From Yoonia sediminilitoris (GTDB lineage: Bacteria > Pseudomonadota > Alphaproteobacteria > Rhodobacterales > Rhodobacteraceae): a DNA stretch of 64,000 bases. Below are positions 1 to 8,911 of this stretch, one piece after another (the stretch's first letter is position 1; each line of letters starts with the position of its first letter). The position numbers were made by a program, and so were the translations under genes. Below the pieces are notes generated by a model. That model saw only the letters and a program-made list of their open reading frames with translations, made no database searches and was not told the DNA's origin. The stretch covers positions 1 through 64,000 of the forward strand of contig NZ_QBUD01000007.1 in the NCBI RefSeq assembly GCF_003058085.1, read 5' to 3'.

Positions 1-346
1 CTTTCTCATCGTCCACTCCTCAGTGGCTACGATGAGCAACAAACCCTCCCTTAGCAAATACAGCTATTTGGACCCATAGGCGCTGACGTCAGACATTCCA
101 GCGGTCTGCCAGAGACCCGACTGCATTTGTTGTAACAAGCTGCCGATCGTGTTGCCGAATTTGCCCGTTTGCGCCAGCCCCTGCGTTGTTGCGCCGATGA
201 ATTCGCCCGGACTGCGCCAATTTAACCCAACATCAATGTCGCATCCATTATTGCTCAAACCGGATCAAGCGATTAGAAGCACAGGAAGCCGGGATTCCGT
301 GAATGCGCGAGTCCCCTAAAGAGTAGCCAACTTGAGGAGTGCCATA
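1..346. other. Gene-poor left edge upstream of ctaD
   Basis: I find no convincing gene here. A minus-strand frame of 64 codons (258 down to 64) opens only with TTG and resembles nothing I know. A strong hairpin lies at 5-36: arms CTCATCGT and ACGATGAG enclose a second stem CCACT/AGTGG with loop CCTC, and no T-run follows on either strand. A possible promoter for ctaD is TTGCTC (251-256), a 17-bp gap and TAGAAG (274-279). It is a weak match. Confidence 0.4.
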
Positions 347-2005
347 ATGGCAGATGCAGCCATCCACGGCGACGCGCACGAAGACGAGCGGGGTTTCTTC
401 ACCCGCTGGTTCATGTCCACAAACCACAAAGATATCGGGATCCTGTATCTGTTTGTGGCCGGCGCGTTAGGATTTATCTCTGTCGCCTTCACCGTTTACA
501 TGCGACTGGAGTTGATGAACCCCGGCGTACAATACATGTGTGCCGAAGGATTCATGGCCGACCCATGTACCCCCAACGGGCACCTGTGGAACGTCCTGAT
601 TACCTATCACGGCGTCCTGATGATGTTCTTTGTGGTTATTCCGGCCTTGTTTGGCGGGTTCGGCAACTATTTCATGCCGCTGCAAATCGGCGCGCCGGAT
701 ATGGCGTTTCCACGGTTGAATAACCTTTCATTCTGGATGTTTGTAGCCGGCGCATCCCTTGGTGTGGCCTCAATGCTTTCACCTGGTGGCAATGGCCAAC
801 TGGGGTCCGGCGTTGGCTGGGTACTTTATCCGCCGTTGTCGACATCCGAAGGTGGCATGTCGATGGATCTGGCGATCTTTGCGGTCCACCTGTCCGGCGC
901 GTCGTCCATCCTGGGCGCGATCAATATGATCACCACCTTCCTGAACATGCGTGCACCGGGCATGACCCTGCATAAGGTGCCGTTGTTTGCATGGTCGATC
1001 TTTGTGACAGCATGGTTGATCCTGCTGGCCCTGCCCGTTCTTGCCGGCGCGATCACAATGCTGCTGACGGACCGGAACTTCGGCACGACCTTCTTCCAAC
1101 CTGAAGGTGGCGGCGACCCGATCCTGTACCAGCACATTCTGTGGTTCTTCGGACACCCCGAAGTTTACATCATCATCATTCCCGGCTTTGGTATCATCAG
1201 TCATGTCATCGCGACCTTCAGCCGCAAGCCGATCTTTGGCTACCTGCCAATGGTCTATGCGATGGTTGCCATTGGTGTTCTGGGCTTTGTCGTCTGGGCG
1301 CACCACATGTATACTGTGGGGATGTCGCTGACGCAGCAGTCCTACTTCATGCTGGCCACAATGGTTATTGCGGTGCCGACAGGGGTGAAAATCTTCTCGT
1401 GGATCGCAACGATGTGGGGCGGTTCGGTTGAGTTCAAGACACCCATGCTTTGGGCGTTCGGCTTCCTGTTCCTGTTCACTGTCGGCGGTGTGACGGGGAT
1501 TGTCCTGTCGCAGGCCGGTGTCGACCGGGTCTACCATGACACATACTATGTGGTCGCACACTTCCACTATGTCATGTCACTGGGCGCGGTCTTCTCGATC
1601 TTTGCGGGTATCTACTTCTACCTGCCCAAGATGTCAGGCAAGATGTATCCCGAGTGGGCCGGCAAAGTGCACTTCTGGACAATGTTCATCGGTGCAAACC
1701 TGACATTCTTCCCACAGCACTTCCTGGGTCGTCAGGGCATGCCACGTCGCTACATCGACTATCCAGAAGCATTCGCCTATTGGAACTACGTCTCAAGCTG
1801 GGGTGCCTTCCTGTCGTTTGCTTCATTCGTGTTCTTTCTCGGTGTCCTCTTCTGGACCCTGACCAAAGGCAAGCGCGTGACAGAAAACAACCCCTGGAAC
1901 GAATATGCAGATACGCTGGAATGGACGCTGCCCAGCCCGCCGCCAGAGCATACGTTCGAAACGCTGCCCAAGCAGTCTGACTGGGACAAACAGCCAGCGC
2001 ATTGA
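347..2005 (+). CDS. ctaD: Cytochrome c oxidase subunit I (aa3 type)
   Basis: This is the catalytic subunit of the aa3 terminal oxidase. It reduces O2 to water at the heme a3-CuB centre in the inner membrane and pumps protons. The 552-residue protein has the family signatures: an N-terminal NHKDIG segment, the GHPEVY motif carrying the D-channel glutamate and the CuB histidine/tyrosine pair, the HHMYTVG copper ligands, the K-channel lysine in PTGVK, and the HFHYVMS heme ligands. The start at 347 follows GAGGAG (334-339) at good spacing. The other oxidase genes (ctaC, ctaB, ctaG, ctaE) are absent, consistent with the detached ctaD of Rhodobacter and Paracoccus. Confidence 0.97.
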   Translation: MADAAIHGDAHEDERGFFTRWFMSTNHKDIGILYLFVAGALGFISVAFTVYMRLELMNPGVQYMCAEGFMADPCTPNGHLWNVLITYHGVLMMFFVVIPALFGGFGNYFMPLQIGAPDMAFPRLNNLSFWMFVAGASLGVASMLSPGGNGQLGSGVGWVLYPPLSTSEGGMSMDLAIFAVHLSGASSILGAINMITTFLNMRAPGMTLHKVPLFAWSIFVTAWLILLALPVLAGAITMLLTDRNFGTTFFQPEGGGDPILYQHILWFFGHPEVYIIIIPGFGIISHVIATFSRKPIFGYLPMVYAMVAIGVLGFVVWAHHMYTVGMSLTQQSYFMLATMVIAVPTGVKIFSWIATMWGGSVEFKTPMLWAFGFLFLFTVGGVTGIVLSQAGVDRVYHDTYYVVAHFHYVMSLGAVFSIFAGIYFYLPKMSGKMYPEWAGKVHFWTMFIGANLTFFPQHFLGRQGMPRRYIDYPEAFAYWNYVSSWGAFLSFASFVFFLGVLFWTLTKGKRVTENNPWNEYADTLEWTLPSPPPEHTFETLPKQSDWDKQPAH

Positions 2006-2023
2006 GTGGACTGGCAAGATTGG

Positions 2024-2052
2024 AAAGGCCCTCGCATCGCGGGGGCCTTTTT
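2024..2052 (+). terminator. Intrinsic terminator after ctaD
   Basis: An 8-bp stem (AAAGGCCC at 2024-2031, GGGCCTTT at 2043-2050) runs into a T-run 18 bp after the ctaD stop. It probably makes ctaD monocistronic. Confidence 0.8.
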
Positions 2053-2098
2053 CGTTTCTGGCATTTGCCATCAGCGTAACATGACATAGATAGCGATC

Positions 2099-2590
2099 AT
2101 GCCTTACGAATGGACCCAAGAACCGCCGCACGACAAATCCCACTGGCAACTTTGCCTGTGGCCCTACCGGTCATTATTACGCAAGGACTTTGTCCTGTTC
2201 ATGGGCGCGACCGCACTGATCATTGCGCTGCCGCTCATCACGCTTGTCGGAACGATCATTCTTTGGGCGCTGTTGCCGTTCTTTGCGCTGATGTTCTGGG
2301 GGCTCTGGACCGCACTGAACATCAGTTATCGACGTGGCGAGGTACTGGAGGAATTGACCGTGGATGACACGACGGCCCATCTGACCCGGCACAATCCCAA
2401 AGGCCCTTTACAGGAGTGGGAGGCAAACCGCTATTGGGTGACAGTGCACCTGCACCCCAAGGGCGGGCCGGTTGAAAACTATCTGACCCTGCGCGGCGGC
2501 GACCGCGAGGTCGAGTTGGGGGCATTCCTTGACGCTGCTGAAAGGCTGACGCTCTATGACGACCTGAGGCGTGCGCTCAGGGCGGACTGA
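2099..2590 (+). CDS. DUF2244 family membrane protein
   Basis: This 163-residue protein has the DUF2244 layout. A short N-terminal stretch contains WQLCLWPYRSL. Two closely spaced hydrophobic segments follow at about residues 32-72. A cytosolic C-terminal domain carries WEANRYWVTV and LTLRGGDREVELG. DUF2244 proteins are common next to cytochrome oxidase genes in alphaproteobacteria, but their function is unknown. It follows ctaD by 93 bp with a terminator between, so it is probably transcribed on its own. Its 3' end converges on yqeY 18 bp away. Confidence 0.85.
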   Translation: MPYEWTQEPPHDKSHWQLCLWPYRSLLRKDFVLFMGATALIIALPLITLVGTIILWALLPFFALMFWGLWTALNISYRRGEVLEELTVDDTTAHLTRHNPKGPLQEWEANRYWVTVHLHPKGGPVENYLTLRGGDREVELGAFLDAAERLTLYDDLRRALRAD

Positions 2591-2608
2591 CCAGAAATAA
2601 CGGTCTGC

Positions 2609-3070
2609 TCAGCCCAGCCTGTCTTTGACCATCGGGCCCGCTTTGCCAAAGTCCATTTGTCCGGTGAACTTGGCCTTCAAGACACCCATGACCTTGCCCA
2701 TATCGCGAATGCTTTGCGCGCCGACCTCGGCGATTGCCGCATCAACAGCAGCCTCGGCCTCGTCTTCGTTCAACTGCTTGGGCAGGAATTCCTCGATCAC
2801 CTTGATCTCGAACAGCTCTTTTTCTGCCAACTCAAGGCGGCCGGCCTCTTCGTAAGCGCGCGCGCTTTCCTGACGCTGCTTGACCATACGGCCCATGATC
2901 GCCAGCACTTCAGGGTCGCCAACGCCGGTTGTGTCCTCTCCCGATCCACGCAGGGAGATGTCCTTGTCCTTTATCGCCGCATTGATAAGGCGCAATGTTG
3001 ACAAACGGTCCGCTTCTTTCGACTTCATCGCTTGTTTCAGGGCAGCGTTGACCCGTTCGCGCATGTCCAT
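2609..3070 (-). CDS. GatB/YqeY domain protein
   Basis: A 153-residue stand-alone YqeY protein. The opening MRERVNAALKQAMKSK, the TLRLINAAIKD helix and the C-terminal MGKVMGVLKAK..G..D are the family signatures. YqeY resembles the tail domain of GatB, the amidotransferase subunit that makes Gln-tRNA or Asn-tRNA. The free-standing version is presumed to bind tRNA, but its role is not established. It is divergent from carA, with 138 bp between the starts. This pairing is common in Rhodobacteraceae. Confidence 0.9.
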   Translation of the reverse strand: MDMRERVNAALKQAMKSKEADRLSTLRLINAAIKDKDISLRGSGEDTTGVGDPEVLAIMGRMVKQRQESARAYEEAGRLELAEKELFEIKVIEEFLPKQLNEDEAEAAVDAAIAEVGAQSIRDMGKVMGVLKAKFTGQMDFGKAGPMVKDRLG

Positions 3071-3208
3071 GACATATTCCCTGCATGATCCGTAAAACCA
3101 GCCGCCAGTCTACCCTGCGCACCCTTATTTGCAAGGGGACAATATCAGCTTGACCCAGCATCACTGCCCCCTTAAACCCTGCTCAATTTGACCGGATGGA
3201 GTGATCTC

Positions 3209-4363
3209 ATGACGCAAAAACCAACCGCCTGTCTGGCACTGGCGAATGGCACGATCTTCTACGGCATGGGGTTCGGCGCAACCGGGGAAACAACGGCAGA
3301 ACTTTGCTTCAACACCGCTATGACCGGCTATCAGGAGATCATGACAGACCCGTCCTATGCCGGCCAGGTCGTCACATTTACCTTCCCGCACATCGGCAAC
3401 ACCGGTGTAAACCCCGATGACGACGAAACCGCCGATCCGGTTGCTGCGGGCATGATCGTGAAATGGGACCCGACGCACGCATCCAGCTGGCGCGCCACAG
3501 AGGAACTGACTGGCTGGCTGGCGAAACGTGGCCGCATCGGTATGGGGGGCGTTGACACACGGCGGCTGACCCGCGCGATCCGGCAACAAGGTGCGCCCCA
3601 TGTAGCGCTGGCCCACAACCCCGATGGGATCTTTGATATCGAGGCATTGGTCCGGAAAGCCCGCGCCTTTGAAGGGCTTGAGGGGCTTGACCTTGCCAAG
3701 GACGTGACCTGTGCGCAGTCCTACAACTGGAACGAAATGCGGTGGGCCTGGCCCGAAGGTTACAAGCCGCAAACCGACGCCCGCCACAAGGTCGTCGCCA
3801 TTGATTTCGGGGCCAAGCGCAATATCCTGCGGTGTCTTGCCAGTGCCGGCTGTGATGTCACAGTGCTGCCCGCCACTGCAACTGGCGAAGAGGTCATGGC
3901 CCTTAATCCTGACGGCGTATTTCTATCGAACGGTCCGGGCGACCCGGCCGCAACCGGCGCCTATGCGGTCCCGATGATCAAGCAGGTGCTGTCGCATGAC
4001 ATCCCCGTGTTTGGCATCTGCCTTGGCCACCAGATACTTGCGCTGGCGCTTGGGGCCAAGACGGTCAAGATGAACCACGGCCACCACGGCGCCAACCATC
4101 CAGTTAAGGATATGGAAACGGGTAAGGTCGAAATCACATCAATGAATCACGGGTTCACAGTAGATGGCCAAAGCCTGCCTGTTGGCGTCAAGGAAACCCA
4201 TGTGTCCTTGTTCGACGGAAGCAATTGCGGCATCCGATTGGCTGATCGCCCTGTTTTTTCGGTGCAATATCACCCCGAAGCCAGCCCCGGACCACAAGAC
4301 AGCTACTATCTTTTTGAACGGTTTTCTCAAGCGATGCAGGAATCGACCACAACCAATAATTGA
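3209..4363 (+). CDS. carA: Carbamoyl-phosphate synthase small (glutaminase) subunit
   Basis: CarA releases ammonia from glutamine for CarB to make carbamoyl phosphate, the precursor of arginine and pyrimidines. The N-terminal half carries the CarA-specific domain (LALANGTIFYGMGFG, FNTAMTGYQEI, TFTFPHIGNTG). The C-terminal half is a class I glutamine amidotransferase with the nucleophile in GICLGHQ and the His-Glu pair in YHPEASPGP. I chose the ATG at 3209, seven bases after GGAG, over an in-frame TTG at 3188. The protein is then 384 residues, the usual length. carB is not in the window. Confidence 0.96.
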   Translation: MTQKPTACLALANGTIFYGMGFGATGETTAELCFNTAMTGYQEIMTDPSYAGQVVTFTFPHIGNTGVNPDDDETADPVAAGMIVKWDPTHASSWRATEELTGWLAKRGRIGMGGVDTRRLTRAIRQQGAPHVALAHNPDGIFDIEALVRKARAFEGLEGLDLAKDVTCAQSYNWNEMRWAWPEGYKPQTDARHKVVAIDFGAKRNILRCLASAGCDVTVLPATATGEEVMALNPDGVFLSNGPGDPAATGAYAVPMIKQVLSHDIPVFGICLGHQILALALGAKTVKMNHGHHGANHPVKDMETGKVEITSMNHGFTVDGQSLPVGVKETHVSLFDGSNCGIRLADRPVFSVQYHPEASPGPQDSYYLFERFSQAMQESTTTNN

Positions 4364-4372
4364 TAATCGTTC

Positions 4373-4387
4373 TTAATCCTTCATTAA
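4373..4387 (+). promoter_or_regulatory. CtrA-type box before the glycosyltransferase gene
   Basis: TTAA (4373-4376), seven bases, and TTAA (4384-4387) followed by C exactly match the alphaproteobacterial CtrA consensus TTAA-N7-TTAAC. A further CTTAACC lies at 4403-4409. The site is 40 bp before the start codon, as expected for a promoter-proximal operator. Binding is inferred from the motif alone. Confidence 0.55.
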
Positions 4388-4427
4388 CCTCGGTAACGCA
4401 TCCTTAACCTCGAAAGATCGGGGTAAA

Positions 4428-6341
4428 ATGCTACGTTTTGACGTCCATAATCAACGACTTAATGAACGAATCTTATCTGACGACGGCCTTAGTGCCCTTA
4501 GTCAGGGGTTGGTGCAGAGCCTCCTGATCACACATGTCGAAGCCACTGAGGCAGAGACATTGAGCCAGAAGCGAAACCTGCCTGTTCAAGACGTTCTGAT
4601 CCGCCGCTTTGGCGTCTCGCAACTCTCTGTGGCGCGAACACATGCGACATACGCAGGCGCGCAAATCGTCAACCCTGTAACGGCCCCCCCTGATATGAGC
4701 CTTGTGTTCATATACGGCATCGCTAATTGTCTGGAAAACGGGATCTTGCCGTGGCGACATATCGGTGGCGCAACCATCATCCTGACATCACATCCCGAAA
4801 AATTCGAAACGCAGCGACCCGCCCTTCAGGCGCGTTTTGGCCGCATCCGCATGGCGATCACAACCGAAGAACAACTCGCACGCTGTATCAGCTATCTGTC
4901 AGGCGGGACACTCGTCAAAACAGCCGAGACAACAGTCCCTTCATTGGAAAGCTGCCGAAACTGGAACGCGCGCCGCGCAATGTTCGCAGGTGTTGCGGTC
5001 TTGGGCACGATCGCTCTGCTGGGCTACCTCGCGCCCATTGGCCTGCTGGCGGCACTGACGGTTTGGGCGGCCGTCACGCTTTTCTTTGGCACAGCACTCA
5101 AGGCGGTCGCAGCAGTTGTCAGTTGCCGTACCGCACAGGAGTCGTCGCAAGTGGCCGTGCCGGTCCGCATGCCGGTCATCACCATGCTGGTCCCGCTCTA
5201 CAAGGAAACCGCAATCGCAGAGCATTTGCTGAGGCGCCTCAAGGCGCTCGACTATCCGCGCGAGTTGCTGGATGTCTGTTTGGTGCTGGAAGAAAGCGAC
5301 GTGACAACGCGCGCTACCTTGGGGCGGACAGTCTTGCCCACTTGGATGCGGCCGGTTGTTGTCCCCAAGGGCACAATCAAGACAAAGCCACGCGCCTTGA
5401 ACTACGCCCTGAATTTTGCTCACGGATCGATCATCGGGATTTGGGATGCCGAAGACGCGCCTAACCCCGACCAGCTTAGCGAAGTCGCGATTGCCTTTGC
5501 CAATTCGGGGTCCGAAGTGGCCTGTTTGCAGGGCACATTGGACTATTACAACAGCAGCGCGAATTGGCTAACCCGCTGCTTTTCGCTCGAATATGCAAGC
5601 TGGTTCCGTATCATGCTGCCCGGTCTTGAAAAACTGGGGCTGGTCGTTCCCTTGGGCGGGACCACACTGTTCTTCCGCCGTGACGCGCTGGAAAACCTCG
5701 GTGGATGGGATGCACATAACGTCACTGAAGATGCGGACCTTGGCGTGCGGCTTTGTCGGCACGGCTATCGCACCCGGCTGATTCATACCGTCACTGAAGA
5801 AGAAGCAAACGGGCGCGCGTGGCCATGGGTCAAGCAACGGTCGCGCTGGCTCAAGGGCTATGCGATCACATATGGCGTGCATATGCGTGACCCAAGCAAA
5901 CTATGGCAGGATCTGGGACCAAAGCGCTTCTTGGGCGTGCAACTGCTTTTCCTCGGTACTTTGTCGCAATTTGTACTGGCACCGGTCCTATGGTCGTTCT
6001 GGCTGCCAGTGCTCGGAGTTGCGCACCCCCTCGCCCCATTCATGCATCCGGTGTTGTTCTGGACATTGGTGGCGCTGTTTATCACCTCGGAACTTGTGGG
6101 GCTTGCGATGGCAGCGTTGGGCGCACACAAGGCTGACAAGATGTGGCTGCTGAAATGGGCACCAACGCTACAGTTCTACTTTCCGCTGGCCGCGATTGCC
6201 GCCTACAAGGGACTGTTCGAATTGGCGTCGCGTCCGTTTTACTGGGACAAGACCGCGCATGGTGTCTTGCTCCCCAAAGAGTGGGAAACCAAGGCTACTC
6301 CGCCGCTTCAACCGCTTGTGCGTCCAGCTTTAGCCGAGTGA
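4428..6341 (+). CDS. Membrane-bound family 2 glycosyltransferase with T2SS-E-like N-terminal domain
   Basis: A 637-residue protein. Residues 1-165 resemble the N-terminal domain of type II secretion ATPases (MshEN/T2SSE_N type). Two membrane segments follow at about 184-232. The cytosolic GT2 domain begins at 248 with VITMLVPLYKE. It has the acidic pair around D340 (WDAED), TEDAD at 433-437 and QRSRW at 470-474, the D,D,D,QxxRW pattern of processive sugar polymerases. C-terminal membrane helices suggest synthesis and export of an exopolysaccharide. MshEN domains can bind c-di-GMP, but I cannot confirm the binding motif here. The ATG follows GGGG, and a CtrA-type box lies upstream. Its last 47 bp overlap the convergent GntR gene. 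Confidence 0.82.
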   Translation: MLRFDVHNQRLNERILSDDGLSALSQGLVQSLLITHVEATEAETLSQKRNLPVQDVLIRRFGVSQLSVARTHATYAGAQIVNPVTAPPDMSLVFIYGIANCLENGILPWRHIGGATIILTSHPEKFETQRPALQARFGRIRMAITTEEQLARCISYLSGGTLVKTAETTVPSLESCRNWNARRAMFAGVAVLGTIALLGYLAPIGLLAALTVWAAVTLFFGTALKAVAAVVSCRTAQESSQVAVPVRMPVITMLVPLYKETAIAEHLLRRLKALDYPRELLDVCLVLEESDVTTRATLGRTVLPTWMRPVVVPKGTIKTKPRALNYALNFAHGSIIGIWDAEDAPNPDQLSEVAIAFANSGSEVACLQGTLDYYNSSANWLTRCFSLEYASWFRIMLPGLEKLGLVVPLGGTTLFFRRDALENLGGWDAHNVTEDADLGVRLCRHGYRTRLIHTVTEEEANGRAWPWVKQRSRWLKGYAITYGVHMRDPSKLWQDLGPKRFLGVQLLFLGTLSQFVLAPVLWSFWLPVLGVAHPLAPFMHPVLFWTLVALFITSELVGLAMAALGAHKADKMWLLKWAPTLQFYFPLAAIAAYKGLFELASRPFYWDKTAHGVLLPKEWETKATPPLQPLVRPALAE

Positions 6342-6948
6342 CAAACGCCTTCGAGATATGATCCCGTAACGCCTTGTCCGCGCGATCACCGTCGCCGGCC
6401 TCAATCGCTTCGACGATCAGCGCATGTTCTTCCAGCGTGCCCTCGGTCCGGCCTTCGGCGGCAAGGGATGTGGTGGCAAGCAACGCCATCGAGCGATGCA
6501 CAAGGTCAAGTTGCTGAACCAGAAAACGGTTATGTGATGCAAGGTGGATTTGCTTGTGAAACCTGCGATTGGCCCGGCTCAACGCATTTGGATCGCCCAC
6601 AAGCGCGCGGTCTTCTTCCAGCATATCACGCAGCACCTTGACCTCTTCGGGTGCGGCGTGGCGGGCCGCAAGCCGCGCGGCAAGCCCTTCAAGTTCGCCC
6701 CGCACAACATATAGTTCGGACAATTGCGAGTGATCAAGCGATGCGACAATCAGCGAGCGCCCATCGCGGGTCAGCAGCGATTGGGTTTCAAGCCGCTGCA
6801 AAGCTTCACGAATTGGCGTGCGTGACACGCCGAAACGCTCTGCCAACTCGCTTTCCACTAACCGGTCGCCCGGTTTGTAGACGTGGCTGTCTATCGCCTC
6901 GAGGATAAGAGTATAGGCATCTTTGTGCGGGTTCCGCGGATCGTGCAT
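6295..6948 (-). CDS. GntR family regulator, FCD (FadR) subfamily
   Basis: This 217-residue regulator has an N-terminal winged helix (DRLVESELAERFGVSRTPIREALQRLE) and a C-terminal all-helical FCD domain. The FCD domain has the usual metal-ligand pattern in NRRFHKQIHLASHN and DEHALIVEAI-like segments. Such regulators usually respond to small organic acids. It is divergent from the HAD phosphatase gene, 91 bp away, so that gene may be a target. The effector cannot be read from sequence. Confidence 0.9.
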   Translation of the reverse strand: MHDPRNPHKDAYTLILEAIDSHVYKPGDRLVESELAERFGVSRTPIREALQRLETQSLLTRDGRSLIVASLDHSQLSELYVVRGELEGLAARLAARHAAPEEVKVLRDMLEEDRALVGDPNALSRANRRFHKQIHLASHNRFLVQQLDLVHRSMALLATTSLAAEGRTEGTLEEHALIVEAIEAGDGDRADKALRDHISKAFVTRLKLDAQAVEAAE

Positions 6949-7039
6949 CGCTATTCAACCTTTTCCGTTATCCTATGCTTATGCGCGTCAGGGACGCAAA
7001 TCAATTGCGCGGCGCAGGGCCCGCGCATAATGTGCCGCC

Positions 7040-7687
7040 ATGATTGCCAAGCATTTTTCACATATCAACACATGGGTGTTTGATCTCGACAATACGCTCT
7101 ACCCGCCATCTGCGGCGCTGTTTGACCTGATGGATGCCCGCTTTTCGGCCTATGTCGCACGGCTGACGGGACTGGACGAACAGGCCGCACTGCGGCTTTG
7201 CGGCGAATATTGGGATACATACGGGTCAACGCTTGTGGGGCTGATCGCGCATCACGATGTCGACCCGCATCATTTTCTGGCCGATGTGCATGATATCGAC
7301 ATTTCACATCTGGAAGAAAATCCGCTGTTGACCCAAGCGGTCAACGCCCTGCCCGGCCGCAAAATCGTCTTTACGAACGGGTCAGAGAACCACGCAAAAC
7401 GGGTTCTTGCGGCCCGCAGGCTGACCCGCAGTTTTGATGCGGTTTACGGCGTGGAACATGCAGAATTCAAACCAAAACCATCCCATGATGCGTTTACGGC
7501 AGTCTTTACCAAGGACGGGCTTGTGCCCGCTTCGGCCGCCATGTTCGAGGATGAGGCGCGCAACCTTGCCGTTCCGCATGCGCTGGGGATGCGTACAGTG
7601 CATGTGCATCCTGTCGCAGCGCCCCATGATCACATCCATCATCACACGGACGATCTGGCGGATTTCTTGTCGCAGGTGGTGCGCTGA
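7040..7687 (+). CDS. HAD-family phosphatase, pyrimidine 5'-nucleotidase type
   Basis: A 215-residue HAD hydrolase of the SDT1/YjjG-like pyrimidine 5'-nucleotidase type. All four HAD motifs are visible: FDLDNTLYP (catalytic Asp pair), FTNGS (Thr/Ser), the lysine in FKPKPSHDAF, and FEDEARNL (acidic metal ligands). A histidine-rich tail (PHDHIHHHTDD) lies near the C terminus and could bind metal. It probably dephosphorylates UMP/CMP or a similar nucleotide in the cytoplasm. It is followed after 27 bp by a flavin monooxygenase gene on the same strand. Confidence 0.85.
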   Translation: MIAKHFSHINTWVFDLDNTLYPPSAALFDLMDARFSAYVARLTGLDEQAALRLCGEYWDTYGSTLVGLIAHHDVDPHHFLADVHDIDISHLEENPLLTQAVNALPGRKIVFTNGSENHAKRVLAARRLTRSFDAVYGVEHAEFKPKPSHDAFTAVFTKDGLVPASAAMFEDEARNLAVPHALGMRTVHVHPVAAPHDHIHHHTDDLADFLSQVVR

Positions 7688-7714
7688 CCCTTTCCCACCT
7701 GCCACCGGCGGCAT

Positions 7715-8911
7715 ATGTCTAGCCCCATGAAACGCAAAAACACTGATATCGTCATATCGGGCGGCGGAATTGCCGGGCTGACGGCAGCAGCCGCATTTGG
7801 AACCGCTGGGTTTGACGTCGTAGTCATTGACCCCGCTCCGCCAGTCACCAACATCGACGATGCAGGCGCAGACCTGCGCACAACCGCCTTTTTACAGCCA
7901 GCGCAACGCCTGCTTGAGGATGCCGGCCTGTGGGACAGGCTGGCACCTTTCGCCACTCCGCTGGATGTCATGCGGATCGTTGATGCCGCCGCCGAACCGC
8001 CGGTTGTCCGCGATTTTGATGCAGCCGATATCTCTGACCAGCCGTTTGGCTGGAATCTACCAAATTGGCTGTTGCGCCGCGAAATGGTGGACCGCTTGGC
8101 CGAGCTTGACCGCGTTGAATTTCGGCCCGGCGTTGGCTTTTCCGCCATGGTTCCCCGTCTCAATGAAACACTGGTGACGCTCAGCGATGATGCAAGCCTG
8201 CGCGCGAAACTGGTGATTGGTGCAGACGGCAGGCATTCTGCCGTGCGACAGGCGGCCGGTATTGATACAAAGACCACGCGCTACGGTCAAAAGGCCGTGG
8301 TCTTTGCCGTAACCCACGACGCGCCACACGATAATGTTTCGACCGAAATTCACCGTGCGGGCGGTCCTTTCACACTGGTTCCATTGCCTGACTACGACGG
8401 CAGTCCCTGTTCAGCCGTTGTCTGGATGGATGCCGGTCCGGAAATACATCGCTTGGCGGAGTTGCCTGCAGAGGCGTTCGAAAGTGCCGCGAACGATCGG
8501 TCGGCCTGGCGTTATGGGCCACTGAAACTTGCCACCCGGCGGACGGTTTGGCCGATCATTTCGCAGACCGCCGCGCGCCTGACCGCGCCGCGCACAGCGC
8601 TGATGGCCGAAGCCGCGCATGTGATGCCCCCGATTGGGGCGCAAGGGCTGAACATGTCGCTCAAGGACCTTGCCTGCCTGCTTGACCTTGCCGCAACACA
8701 TGACCTTGGCAGCCCACAGATGCTGGATGCCTACGCGCGCAAACGCCACCCCGATATCAAGCTGCGGGTGGCGGGGATTGACGCGCTCAATCGCGCATCA
8801 ATCATGGGCAATCCCGCCTTGCAGACACTACGCGCCAAAGGCATCGAGGCGCTGTATGGCGTCAAGCCCGTACGCCAGACCCTGATGGAAATGGGACTGG
8901 GTGCCCGCTAG
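7715..8911 (+). CDS. UbiH/UbiF/VisC-family FAD-dependent monooxygenase
   Basis: A 398-residue flavin hydroxylase. It has the Rossmann dinucleotide motif GGGIAGLTAAAAFG near the N terminus, the LVIGADGRHSAVRQAAGI (DG) motif in the middle, and a C-terminal FAD segment (LMAEAAHVMPPIGAQGLNMSLKDL). This matches the UbiH/COQ6 family, which hydroxylates the ring of the ubiquinone precursor. Sequence alone does not tell which ring position is used. An alternative ATG lies at 7727. Its 3' end overlaps the convergent aminotransferase by 4 bp. Confidence 0.88.
   Translation: MSSPMKRKNTDIVISGGGIAGLTAAAAFGTAGFDVVVIDPAPPVTNIDDAGADLRTTAFLQPAQRLLEDAGLWDRLAPFATPLDVMRIVDAAAEPPVVRDFDAADISDQPFGWNLPNWLLRREMVDRLAELDRVEFRPGVGFSAMVPRLNETLVTLSDDASLRAKLVIGADGRHSAVRQAAGIDTKTTRYGQKAVVFAVTHDAPHDNVSTEIHRAGGPFTLVPLPDYDGSPCSAVVWMDAGPEIHRLAELPAEAFESAANDRSAWRYGPLKLATRRTVWPIISQTAARLTAPRTALMAEAAHVMPPIGAQGLNMSLKDLACLLDLAATHDLGSPQMLDAYARKRHPDIKLRVAGIDALNRASIMGNPALQTLRAKGIEALYGVKPVRQTLMEMGLGAR

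Noticed and set aside
64..258. A 64-codon minus-strand open frame near the left edge
   Set aside because: It starts only with TTG, has no clear ribosome site, resembles no family I know, and overlaps the likely ctaD promoter.
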